A DNA stretch of 64,000 bases. Source: Henckelia pumila. Lineage: Eukaryota; Streptophyta; Magnoliopsida; Lamiales; Gesneriaceae. The position numbers and the translations under genes are program-made. The notes beneath the pieces are model-generated. The model searched no databases, was not told the origin of the DNA, and saw only the letters and a list, made by a program, of their open reading frames with translations. The stretch covers positions 4,464,001 to 4,528,000 of the forward strand of contig NC_133121.1 of the NCBI RefSeq assembly GCF_033568475.1, given 5' to 3'. Positions 1 to 11,003 of this stretch are shown here, piece by piece; position 1 is the first letter of the stretch; each line of letters opens with the position of its first letter.

Positions 1-2372
1 AAAAATATTTAATTATCCGATCTTTACATCCAAAAATCCCGACTACGACCTCTGTACTTGAGCTTAACCAATGTTGGAGCTCAGAATTTGTGAATAGCTA
101 GCTCATGTTATCGTAGTGCGTGATAGTGCGCAAAAGGCCACAGCCCACACAACATAAAGTAGAAATATAATAATGAACCCAAGGAAAAAAGAAAAAAGGA
201 AAAAAAAAAAAAAAAGTGATGTGTAAGGGTTCATCTTCCAATCATTTTCTTTACTTTAGGAAGTAAAATAAAATACTTTATGTTTTTTCTAAAGTTTGTT
301 TCGATTATTTCATATTTTCTTATTATTCGTTATTTTTTTATTTTTTCTTTCATATTTTCTGGAAATAATAATAAATCCTATTAAATTCAGTAGAATTTGT
401 TTTTAAATATTACAAATATATTATGATCAATTTGACTGAAATGGCACTAAAAATCTAACTTCTAATGACCAAACGACAGTGAATTCCAAACTTGATTGTC
501 AGTTTTAATATCCTAAGAAAATATTAATACGAAAGAAACTAAACTAAAACCTCAAGAAATAAACTCCTATGTCCTAACACCGTTTAAATATTTTCAACAA
601 ACAGTAGAATTTTACAAAACATAAAAATATTCATGCGAATTTGAGAAAAGCTAGAAAAATCAACTGACGCGACCATAAACCAAAAAATTATAAGAATGTT
701 GTGGAAGTTGAAATTTGTAGAGATTTTTGCATAGTGATTGCAAGTTTGTGAGTAGTTGATTGTGCTTGTTCTCCTTTCGTCGATTTCGTTTTGTTCAAAT
801 TTAACGTAGTTTTACCCACTCCCCATTTCACTATATATACACGATTTTCACAACGATCTTTTCATCCGAATTTCTTACCCGCTTTTCACCATAAAAAATA
901 ATTCAAATTATTTATTGGGCTTTTTCTGTGCGATTTTTTCAGCAACAATTTGTTATTGGGCTTGGACTTTGCACGTATCGGGCTAATTTTATTTTTAGTG
1001 CAAACGATGTCTAGATGTTCACACATTGATGGATGATATGATCGCATTCATAATATTCATTGATGCTTTAATTAAATTACATGTTTTACTTAATTTCATC
1101 GTGCACTTTATTTTACTATCCTTAATTCTAACAAAATTTATTTTTCCAATTTTATTTTAGATTATTTTTTAAAAAAAAAAACAGTCGAATATCCTTTTCA
1201 TGTTAAAAACAGTCTTACATGTTAATTTTATGAAATAAATATCTCATTTAGATCATTAATAAATAAATATTACGTTTTATGTCAAAAATATTATCTTTTT
1301 AATAATAAATATTATCACACTAGACATGATATTATTATTTCGATCATAAGCAAGCCATGTAAGCATCTGCCTGCCATCAGCACGTACTCTATCCTATATA
1401 TGCATGGCAGAACCGTAATGCACATGTAAATTTTATATTTATTATATATTATATTATTTATGCTGATCTTCGTAACGTGTGCCAATTGTGATTTGTGTCA
1501 ATCCTCACACCCTATCACGTTTTCCAGATCTCCCCTTGAAAAACAAATTAAATTTAAAACAAAAGAACTCTTTAAAACAACAACAATAATAATAATTATA
1601 ATAATAACACTAATAATTTAAACGGGTGTTGTACTGTTGTTAGATGTGTTAAAATGGATTGGCGGACGGGTTAGCCTATAACCCATCGCAATTCATCATT
1701 AGGCGGGGTGGGACGGGGCGGGTTCGGCCCACCTTTAAGGCGGGTTGAGAAAAACCCAACCCAAACCACCTGTTTTAAGTGACGGGGTGGGTCAACTCGC
1801 AACCCACCACGACCCACCATTAGATGGGCCAGTGTGAGTCGACCACTTTTTAAACGGGTTGTAAAATTATCAACTCAACCCACCTATTTTATATGACGGG
1901 ACGGATCAATCCAACAAATCTAATCTATTTTGACACCTCTAGGTGTCCTCCTATAGTTACCATCTATATTATTTTATAATTATCTTTCTATTTGTTTATT
2001 AACTAAATCCCAAGTTTCGAAAAATGGTAATATCTAATTCCAAATTAGAATTCTATCCACACGATTGTCGTGACTCATTCCCAGTCGATTATTCTTATCT
2101 ATCGGTGCCGATAGCGACAAGAAACAGATACATGCAAAGCAAAATGGGGCCTAAATTATTCAACAAATTTTCCCATAAATTTCTCTCATTTCCCCACCCA
2201 AGACTCGGCGTAGTACTAGTAGAAAAACTAAACTAGCAAGAAGAAACCCACCAATATTATCCATGTTGAGGCCAATTATAATCTCCGTCCCCTTTCCCGC
2301 TTCGTCTTTGGCGGAGGATCATTCAACTAATTACAGGTTTTCGATTCCCGCGGCCAAACATTCCCATCCGAA
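1..2372. other. AT-rich intergenic stretch left of the rhodanese gene
   Basis: No gene is supported here. The sequence is very AT-rich, with short A and T runs and ATT/AAT microsatellite-like patches around 1580-1615. A G/C-rich island at about 1645-1945 is a separate repeat, listed on its own. The last 100-150 bases before 2373 probably hold the promoter and leader of the sulfurtransferase gene, but no TATA box can be assigned with confidence. Short open frames, for example at 2024-2236, show no family features. Confidence 0.6.
1645..1945. repeat. Interspersed GGCGGGTT/ACCCACC-rich repeat remnant
   Basis: This stretch is packed with alternating GGGTTG/GGCGGG and CAACCC/CACCC motifs and ends near a TTTTGACACCTCTAGG-like tail. 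Its composition is unlike the AT-rich flanks. This pattern is typical of a degenerate, non-coding interspersed repeat common in plant genomes. The inverted copies of the motif could fold into hairpins. Class and exact ends cannot be set from one copy. Confidence 0.45.
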
Positions 2373-4383
2373 ATGGACGAACAGATTAAATTATCGCAAT
2401 GGCTCCAACTTCAGGTGATTTCATTAATTTTCAAATGCACCGTATAACTCTTTATATAGCGTTTTTTTATCGACAAATTATGATTAGTTTTAGAATATAA
2501 TCAGATATTTGCTAAAATTTTGTTTGTAGCAAGTTTTATCGGTTTAAAAGGGTGTGTATTCTGTAATTTTTTTTGTGACGGAACCAAAGCATTGCGTATC
2601 GAGTGAGCTCTCGGCCTCAATGCATTAGATAAAAGAAGTGAAATTACCCTTCAATATCATTTTACTTCAATTTAATTTGGGTTCAATTTTCGAAATTTAC
2701 ATTATTTTCCCTTTCTTTGTAACTAATATAATGGTCATGTGTATTTAGCCTTGTATTTGTTTTTATACAGATTAATAAAATTATCGGAATAACAAATTTT
2801 AAAAAGAATTTTCCATTAGCTTTGCTCGATGAATCTTTTGATAGGATAAAACAAAAATCTATAGGAAGTAGTTAATGTGTATTTAGGCGGTGTTTGGGAG
2901 AGTTTGGTGAAAGGAAAAGTTGAGAATTGTTTCATCGTAACACTGTCCTGACAACGTTAGTAGATTGATGAAAGAATAGATGATAATATTAATTAAATAT
3001 GAAAAATGTATTACATCGACTGTATTTTGTGTTGCCTCATGTGGAATATAAAAATCGGAAACAGACCAAGCAAGGGAATATGTATAATTTTTAGAAAAAA
3101 TGTAATGTATCAACTTGCTTCGAGTTTAATAAAAGATGTACATTGGGGAATCCATTGAATTGTGGAATATATATGTTTCAGTATTGGCATAGCAAATGGA
3201 AACAGGAGCGTGCAGGAGCAGGCTGCAGGTGTTCCGACGTCGGTGCCTGTTCGTGTGGCGCACGAGCTTCTCCTAGCAGGCCATCGATATCTTGATGTCA
3301 GGTGATCTTCACTCTTCAATCGGCCCGCGTTTATATAGCTTGAACAACGTTGCAATCGAACAATTGGCGATATGTTTCGCGTTTCATTCCCAAAATTTGT
3401 AAAATCCGCGGCTTGCATTCGTGCAGGACCGCCGAGGAATTTAGCACGGGGCATGTTGTTGGTGCTGTCAATGTCCCTTTCTTGCTGAGAGTTGGATCAG
3501 GTTAAGTAACTTATGATTTAGTACAATTTCGATCTGGTGAAGTTCTTCGACTAACTCGTTGATTGAATCGCGTTATAATAGGTATGACCCATAATCCCAA
3601 ATTTTTGGAGGAAGTGTTGGCTCATTATGGAAAAGATGATGAAATAATCGTTGTATGTTGTTTCGTCTTGCGTTTGGATTGAGACATTTGAAATAAATGA
3701 TTTTAAATCGCTTGTCATAGACTCATAAATTCGTCTGTTCTTTTTTTCGAAATCAAACCTTTGCGTCCAATTTAAGGATTTCTATACAAATGCAACATAA
3801 GTTCTTTCTGGTCTCTATTCAAAATCTTCTTTCTGAGTATTGTTTGTTTGGCTTCAAATTTGTCAATTTACAGGGATGCCAATTAGGAAAAAGATCTCTC
3901 ATGGCTGCGACTGAGCTATTATCTGCTGTAAGTTCTTCCATTTCCCCCATCTTGTAATCTAAATCCTTCTGATAAAATGAAATATTGAAAATTCGAGTGG
4001 CTAAAGTTGAAGCAGCTACTTTCGAAGTTCCAATTGATTACTTCAAGTATTTTATAGTGGAATATTAATTTATACTTAAAAGAAAGTGTAAAATTTTTAA
4101 TTTTAATATATATTTTTTAAAAGTTTAAACGAGGATTACTGTGGTGAATGATAAAATCACAAAAAGCTCGTTATTATTTTTGCAAGAAATAAAAATATAT
4201 ATATTTGAATTTTTTTTAATTTAAGTTTTGTCGACTTCCCTGCTTGTATTTGTATTTTTAATTGTATTTCTTCATGAAAGTAATTAAAATTGTGAAACTT
4301 AATTGTAGGGCTTTAGTGGAGTAACTGATATGGCCGGAGGATATGCAGCTTGGGTACAAAATGGATTGCCTATAGAGTCCTGA
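2373..4383 (+). CDS. Rhodanese-domain sulfurtransferase (STR16-like)
   Basis: Single-domain rhodanese of the plant STR16/17/18 group, which transfers sulfur from a donor to a thiol acceptor through a cysteine persulfide. Six exons join in frame: 2373-2414, 3216-3301, 3427-3500, 3582-3652, 3874-3927 and 4309-4383, giving about 133 residues (Arabidopsis STR16 is close to 120). The domain shows LLAGHRYLDVRTAEEF, then GHVVGAVNVPF, the active-site loop CQLGKRS with Cys at about residue 93, and the C-terminal GGYAAWVQNGLP that ends this family. The active-site loop is six residues long (CxxGxR/S type), as in sulfurtransferases and not in Cdc25-like phosphatases. Exon 1, with its 14 residues, is the weakest part: it was chosen because it starts with ATG and is phase-compatible with exon 2. 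There is no clear transit peptide, so a cytosolic location is possible. The intron after exon 1 is about 800 bases. Confidence 0.85.
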
Positions 4384-4670
4384 CGAGGCTTTTTTACATT
4401 TACAAAAATAATTAGAAAAATAAAAGTTAATGCAGAAAGCATTGACATGTATATATGTTAATTTATCATTTCCTAATTAGAAATGGTGTAATTTTTAGTA
4501 ATTTCCTTTTGTCCTCAAACTTTTTAATAAATTTTTACCTGTCGATTTTTATTAAATTTTCTATGCTACATTTATTTCTCCTAAAATATTTCTTCTTCAT
4601 GATATGGTGAAAATTTGATTGTCCAATCAACCCATAATGTCCGCTTCTACACAAATAGAGCAAGTTAATT

Positions 4671-4826
4671 GTGAGACAGTCACTTTTTTTTATTCGTGAT
4701 ACGAGTTAATTATGTTCATATTTACAATAAAAAATAATATATTTAGAATAAAAACATAATATTTTTTCATAGATGATCTAACTAAGAAATTTGTCGCATA
4801 AAATTGATCATTGAAATCGTCTCATA
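4671..4826. mobile_element. MITE-like element, GTGAGACGGT family, copy 1
   Basis: Starts with GTGAGACAGT and ends with ATCGTCTCAT, an imperfect terminal inverted repeat around an AT-rich non-coding core that contains TTTATTCGTGA and ATTTACAATAAAAAATAATAT. The core order matches copies at about 5408 and 56521. About 155 bases and no coding capacity, as expected for a miniature inverted-repeat transposable element. The superfamily cannot be told from the ends alone. Confidence 0.6.
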
Positions 4827-5407
4827 TGAATTTTTGTAACTAAAATACGAGGATCTAAATTATTTAGTGTTATTTGGATATCGATAGAATGACTTCATAT
4901 GTATTATGTAGAGAACAACCGAAATTAACGACACAGTCGACTTTCCTAAGTGAGGCTTTGGGAGTTTGGGCTAATGTGAAAGGGCCGAGCCGATTTCATG
5001 TCTTTATGTCAAAATCCGAAATGAGCCAGGCCCCGTATTTCTTGCCAAATGGTAATCGTGGGCTTGTACACACCGGGTTGCGCCTAGATTGGCCCAACAG
5101 TTATGCGTCACCAACCAATATAATCCTTTGTTTATGTTTTGTCGGTGTTCCATAATTATTCATTGGTATTTTTCATTTGTGTTTTAATAAAAAGAATCTG
5201 TTATTATAGTATTAGCATAATACATTATATTTTTAAGTAAAAAAAATATTTTAACTATATACAAGATAATTAAATTAAACAATATTCTCAATTCATTCGC
5301 CAAAAAATATTTTCTTGAACGATTGTTTGAAACAAAGTATATGCACAATTATACTCATAAAAATACAAATAAAATTCTTCGATTATTTAAACATGAGTAG
5401 GTTTTTT

Positions 5408-5535
5408 GTGAGACGATCTTTATTCGTGAGACGTGTCAATCCTACCAATATTTATAATAAAAAATAATGTTTTTTCATGAGTAACCAAATAAGAGACTCA
5501 TCTCATAAAATTAATCCCTAAAACTATCACACGAG
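5408..5535. mobile_element. MITE-like element, GTGAGACGGT family, copy 2
   Basis: Begins GTGAGACGATCTTTATTCGTGAGACG. It shares the ordered blocks ATATTTATAATAAAAAATAATG, TTTTTTCATGAGTAACC and AAGAGACTCAT with the other copies. The right terminal repeat is decayed (ATCACACGAGAT), so this copy is older or truncated on that side. Confidence 0.55.
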
Positions 5536-6071
5536 ATTTTTTGCCATTTAAACATAACACATGAATTTATCCATAAGAAAATTTACCCCTTGGCTTTTGA
5601 TACTCACAAGATTTACCTTTAGAAATGCTGATTATATTGGAAACAATATTTTTGATCTTATCTATTATCTATTATTTTTGTGCGATTTTGATTTTTTGAG
5701 TTGTCAGATTTCAATTTCAGTTTCGATATATTTAATTTTTTGTAATTTTAATTATTTTTCGAATGTAAAGCTTTAATCTTTAACACATTCGAGTAAAAAC
5801 GACGAAAATTAGCATAAATTAAAAGATACATGATTAATATTAAAATTCTACGACGCATAAAATCAAAATTGATATTGACCATAATTTACAATAACATTAT
5901 TCAGACTAGTAAGACTTAACCAAAGGGAGAAGGTTCAAGGAGTTACCCGATATAAGATATCACATTGTTTGAAAGGATCATCAACAATGATCTTAATTAA
6001 TGAATATGATCTATGCATGTCGATCACAGCAAAATAAGAGGAAAAGAAAAAAGAAAAAAAAAAATGGAAGC

Positions 6072-6674
6072 TGTCACGCCCCGATCCCGGGGTCGGATGA
6101 CATCGCCATTGCTTTCAAATAAAATTCGAAAACAACAAGGCTCTTAATACAGTATATGCAAACCAGTATTTTCTCATAAATAAAAGCTCCAAAAAAATTA
6201 TCTTTACAACTCGTTAACCCAAAAACTAATACATAATTGCGAAAGCGACTAAAAAACTTAAATATCAAAATATTAAATGCAACAATCCCAAAAGAAATAA
6301 CAAAATTAAATCCTAAAGTTCTTTCTTTCACCAAACCCAAAACTGGTCTTGTTGTCGATCCTCTAATTCTTCTTCTGTATCATCTGGGAGGGAAAAGGTA
6401 AGGGGTGAGTGTTTTGGGAAACACTCAGCAAGTGGGGGCCGATCGATCATACCAAAATATATATATTTAGATATATTCATTTGAGAAAACTCATACTTGG
6501 ATTTATCGAGTTGTAAAGACGAAGTTTTGGAGTTTATTTATGATAATAGACTGGTTTGGTTTATACTGTACTACGAGGCTGGTTGTTTTATAATTTGTGT
6601 GAATTTGAAACAACGCCGGTGGCACGTCTCGGTCTCGGGGCGTGACATTAAAGTGGCCAAGTTCCGGGTTTTCA
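6072..6674 (-). mobile_element. Mosaic Ty3/gypsy LTR with an inverted LTR piece inside
   Basis: Fossil LTR. From 6072 (TGTCACGCCCCGATCC) to about 6498 it matches the minus-oriented LTRs at 7079, 8912 and 15532. It then switches at a TTGGATTT stretch to the last 149 bases of the plus-oriented LTR found at 13726-15100 (6499-6647, ending GGGGCGTGACA), and closes with the tip of a minus LTR (CCGGGTTTTCA, ending 6674). The result starts and ends with inverted GTCACGCC ends. It looks like a recombination product between inverted LTR copies, with no complete LTR left. Confidence 0.7.
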
Positions 6675-7078
6675 CATCCTTCCCTCTTTATGAAAAGTTT
6701 CGTCCTCGAAACTTGAATTAACTTAGTTGTCTAAAAACATAAGACTAAATTATTTCAATAATAATGTTCAAACTTAAATCTAAAAAAATCATAATTAAAG
6801 TCCAAATATCAAACTTAAATCTCAAATGTCAACTTAAGTCTCAACAATCAAAACTTAATCCAATACCCCAATGATTCCTTATGAATCCCAAAAATAACGA
6901 CTTAAATAATTTAATCTAACTTAAACCAAGAATTCATCAACAAAATTAATTTCAAATTTTATATTGCCTATGCAATATAAATACTACACCCAAGTGATTC
7001 CTTTTCATCAAGATCATAAATTCTAAATTCTAATTTTCCATCAAGACCATGAACCTGGTTTTGCTTTGATACCATTTC
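6675..7078 (-). mobile_element. 404-bp non-coding internal domain of gypsy-type element, copy 1
   Basis: Fossil internal segment between two minus LTRs. Read on the minus strand, it begins right after the LTR with a primer-binding-site-like ATGGTATCAAAGC (the initiator-Met tRNA type used by many plant elements). It ends with a purine-rich tract (complement of CATCCTTCCCTC) next to the following LTR. Between them lies only non-coding AT-rich sequence plus the motif complementary to TTTCGTCCTCGAAACTTG, which resembles the end of the gypsy pol region. The same 404-bp length recurs at 8508-8911 and 15128-15531. Confidence 0.7.
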
Positions 7079-8507
7079 TGTCACGCCCCGATCCCAGGGT
7101 CGGGTGACATCGCCATTGCTTTCAAATAAAATTCGAAAACAACAAGGCTCTTAATACAGTATATGCAAACCAGTATTTTCTCATAAATAAAAGCTCCAAA
7201 AAATTATCTTTACAACTCGTTAACCCAACAACTAATACATAATTGCGAAAGCGACTAAAAGACTTAAATATCAAAATATTAAATGCAACAATCCCAAAAG
7301 AAATAACAAAATTAAATCCTAAAGTTTTTTCTTTCACCAACCCCAAAACTGGTCTTGTTGTCGATCCTCTAATTCTTCTTATGTATCATCTGGGAGGGAA
7401 AAGGTAAGGGGTGAGTGTTTTGGAAAACACTCAGCAAGTGGGGGCCGATCAATCATATCAAAATATATATATTTAGATATATTCATTTGAGAAAACTTAT
7501 ACTTGGATTTCAAGCATGTCATATTTCAAAACATATCATCTCATAACATGTCTCATCATAACATAACATAAACATCATCATCATAACAAAATCAACATGA
7601 TTTACATATTTTGGCCAGACACTTAAATTCTTCTCATTAATCGTGGCTAACTGATCAGTCCCCTATATGTAATCCCTCTAAGGGGTGAGGTCATAGAACG
7701 GTTATTATTACCCACCGTATCAGGGCCATAATATAACATGGTTCGGAAATTCCCTTTCCACTCATAATTCGACTCATAACAGTGTCAAAACATTTTTCCA
7801 GCAAAGTATTATCATGAACAATATTAAATAGAAAAATTCCAACGATTAACATGAGCGAACGAATTTTAAATCATACATATAATTTTAAAGCATAAGCCCA
7901 CTTACCTTGGTACGTATGAGAAATCAAATAACTTGAAGGTGTACAGCAACTCCGACAATTCTGAAAGAAAAGTTCAGAAATCACTTTCGAGAGAGCTTAA
8001 TCCCTTGGCCAATAAGAACACTCTTTTCCTTTATTTTATTCCTATGTCACGAAGGCCTATGACCAACCTACATATATTTTTCTTCTCTTAATTCTAATCA
8101 CAATTCTCGAAAATGGATCTAACACAAATTGGAAACCTTAATTTCGAAAATAAAAAGAGAATAGTGGAAAATTTTTTGACCCTAATGGCTAACTGCTTCT
8201 CGAAAATATAGAGTGAAAAATAGTATTTTTGTGTGAGATTTTTGAAGAGGTCTTGTGGCTTTATATAGGAAAGGTTGACGAGATATGGGGTTGAAAATAG
8301 AGTGATTTGTTGCTCCGATTACGGAAATAAAATCAGTTTGATAGATAATAAAAATTCTGTCAATAAATCAACTTGATTTAATTTCTGAAATAAGTTGATT
8401 TGTATCCAAGTTGTTCAATCTCGAAGAAAAGGAAAGATTACCTCTTCCAAGTTTGGGAGATCATTCCTAAATTGAAAAAAACTTGGAGGCCAAGTTCCGG
8501 GTTTTCA
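7079..8507 (-). mobile_element. Ty3/gypsy-type LTR, minus orientation (1,429 bp)
   Basis: Fossil LTR bounded by TGTCACGCC on the left and GGGTTTTCA on the right, the TG...CA ends expected of LTRs. It carries the conserved block with CACTTGCTGAGTGTTTTCC on the minus strand and a TATATAAAG box about 250 bases inside its 5' side (complement of CTTTATATAGG at 8260). Its twin at 15532-16960 has exactly the same length. Short open frames of 74-88 codons in these LTRs recur only because the LTRs are copies. Confidence 0.75.
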
Positions 8508-8911
8508 CATCCTTCCCTCCTTATGAAAAGTTTCGTCCTCGAAACTTGAATTAACTTAGTTGTCTAAAAACATAAGACTAAATTATTTCAATAATAATGT
8601 TCAAAATTAAATCTAAAAAAATCATAATTAAAGTCCAAATATCAAACTTAAATCTCAAATGTCAACTTAAGTCTCAACAATCAAAACTTAATCCAATACC
8701 CCAATGATTCCTTATGAATCCCAAAAATAACGACTTAAATAATTCAATCTAACTTAAACCAAGAATTCACCCACAAAATTAATTTCAAATTTTATATTGC
8801 CTATGCAATATAAATACTACACCCAAGTGGTTCCTTTCCATCAAGATCATAAATTTTAAATTCTAATTTCCCATCAAGACCATGAGCCTGGTTTTGCTCT
8901 GATACCATTTA
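8508..8911 (-). mobile_element. 404-bp non-coding internal domain, copy 2
   Basis: Same layout as 6675-7078. The primer-binding site, complement of GCTCTGATACCAT at 8896-8908, is the best preserved of the three copies and is the initiator-Met tRNA type TGGTATCAGAGC. The polypurine tract is the complement of CATCCTTCCCTCCTTAT at 8508-8524, directly against the LTR to the left. No coding region is present. Confidence 0.72.
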
Positions 8912-10407
8912 TGTCACGCCCCGATCCCGGGGTCGGGTGACATCGCCATTTCTTTCAAATAAAATTCGAAAACAACAAGGCTCTTAATACAGTATATGCA
9001 AACCAGTATTTTCTCATAAATAAAAGCTCCAAAAAAATTATCTTTACAACTCGTTAACCCAAAAACTAATACATAATTGCGAAAGCGACTAAAAAACTTA
9101 AATATCAAAATATTAAATGCAACAATCCCAAAATAAATAACAAAATTAAATCCTACAGTTCTTTCTTTCACCAACCCCAAAACTGGTCTTGTTCTCGATC
9201 CTCTAATTCTTCTTCTGTATCATCTGGGAGGGAAAAGGTAAAGGGTGAGTGTTTTGGAAAACACTCAGCAAGTGGGGGCCGATCGATCATTTCAAATATA
9301 TACATATATATATTTATCTCAAAACTTGTAATATATTTCATAACAAAACATTTCTTTCATGTCCCAACAAAGCATAACAAAGCATAATATCATCATAACA
9401 AAATAGACATGATTTACATACTTTGGCCAGACACTAAAATTCCTCTCATTAATCATGGCTAACTGATCAGTCCCCTATATGTAATCCCTCTAAGGGGTGA
9501 GGTCATAGAACGGTTATTATTACCCACCGCATCAGGGCCATAACATAACATGGTTCGGAAATTTCCTTTCCACTCATAATTTGAGTCATAACAGTGCCAA
9601 AACATACTCTTAACAAATTCATCAAGAATATCAATTACATAGCAAAATTCGAAGGAATATCATGAACGATCGAAATTTTAAATCATACATAATATTTTAA
9701 AACATAAGCCCACTTACCGTAGATGTGTACAGAAATCAATAACCTTGCAAATCCTGGACCAAAACTTCAACGAAAATTCGAAAGTACTTCTCGAAACACA
9801 CTAATCCGTGAACCAATCAAAGCAAGCCTCTTCTTTAATCTATTCTCAATTCACGAATCTTCTCTGACAATCCTTTAAACAAATTCCTATGCCACTCACG
9901 TGAGGATTGAACAACCCCTTTTTAATATTGACAGAAGGCTTCGAAAAATAGTACAGAAAAGGAACTAAATTGTGGACGGAAATATGGATCAAAGTTGCAG
10001 CCTCTACACACGAAAATATAGCAGAGACTGACAAATCCTAAGGTTGCTAATCTGCTCGAAAGTAAGGAGAGAAAATAGAGATGATTTAGGTGTGATTATT
10101 CCACAAGCACTGCTCCTCTATTTATAGGCACCAAAGAAATTTGAGATTGACTAGGATTATGACTTTCAAGAGTTGGAAATAGAAATATATCTCCCAAGAT
10201 TTGACTACATCTTGATCGTGATCATCTATCTCAATAATATTTGTAAACTAATTATCAAGATACCCAAAATATTTATTCTATCTCCAAAAATATCTCGATG
10301 ACATAAAATATACTAATACAAAATATCATAAATTAACTATTATCACAAATAAATAATTAAACAATAAAAGATCCTAAACTTAATTTAGGAAAAATGTACG
10401 GTCTTCA
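8912..10407 (-). mobile_element. Ty3/gypsy-type LTR, minus orientation, diverged copy (1,496 bp)
   Basis: Fossil LTR starting TGTCACGCCCCGATCC and ending GGTCTTCA at a polypurine tract. It shares its left 400 bases and several inner blocks with the LTR at 7079. It differs strongly at 9290-9400 and through most of 9600-10400, so it belongs to a related subfamily or an older copy. A CTCTATTTATAGG stretch near 10120 is a likely TATA region on the minus strand. Confidence 0.72.
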
Positions 10408-11003
10408 CATCCTCCCCACCTTATGAGAAGTTTCGTCCTCGAAACTTGGATTAACTTACTAGTAAGGTCGCTAATCGAAATGGTTTGGTCGGTTACTCAG
10501 GTACAAGCCCTAACATCTTACGAACCTCTTAGATGTAAACAAATGGGTGGCGCCAAAATCAAATGAAACAGATAAAAAAACATTGTTGATTAGAATGGTA
10601 CCTTCCACGACTTTGCTCGCACCGCCTGCTTCTTCTTGAGTAATTGCATAGACACGAGCATTGGGTTTATTTTCCTTTGGTTGGCCTTGGGTAGTAGTAC
10701 TAGTATGTGGTCCTGTCCTTGCCTTCATGGTTTCGGGACATTGAGCAATTCGGTGTCCGAATTTTCCACAGTTGAAACAGGCACCAGTGTTTCGACGACA
10801 TTCCCCTTCATGTCGGAGGTTGCAGGTGGGGCATAGCTTGATCTGTGGACAGTTTGGAGCAGCATAAGTTTCCTTGAAGGATTCATCAAAATTGTTCGAA
10901 CACTTGGACACGTGTTTGTGTGAAGAAGATTGGCCCGTCAGAGGTCGTTTGTTATGGAAGTCATTCTCACGACGCTTGATGTCCGATTTAGCTCGGATGG
11001 CTG

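Larger units (their letters stand above)
4384..6071. other. Intergenic stretch between the rhodanese gene and the LTR cluster
   Basis: AT-rich and without a supported gene. It holds two copies of a short inverted-repeat element (4671-4826 and 5408-5535, listed separately). A less AT-rich patch at about 4930-5140 has a 93-codon open frame that matches nothing I recognise and has no neighbouring splice support. A purine tract (AAAGAAAAAAGAAAA) lies just before the first LTR at 6072. Confidence 0.6.

Noticed and set aside
4874-5155. 93-codon frame between the rhodanese gene and the LTR cluster
   Set aside because: No family features, no splice partners and a weak start context.
6497-6721. Identical 74-codon frames at 6497 and 14950
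   Set aside because: They span an LTR tail and the start of the next element piece. Identity comes from the 2-kb duplication.
6074-9180. Repeated 74-88-codon frames (6074, 7122, 8914 and 15575 on the minus strand)
   Set aside because: They recur only because the LTRs are copies. They lie in LTR sequence next to its end and show no protein family.
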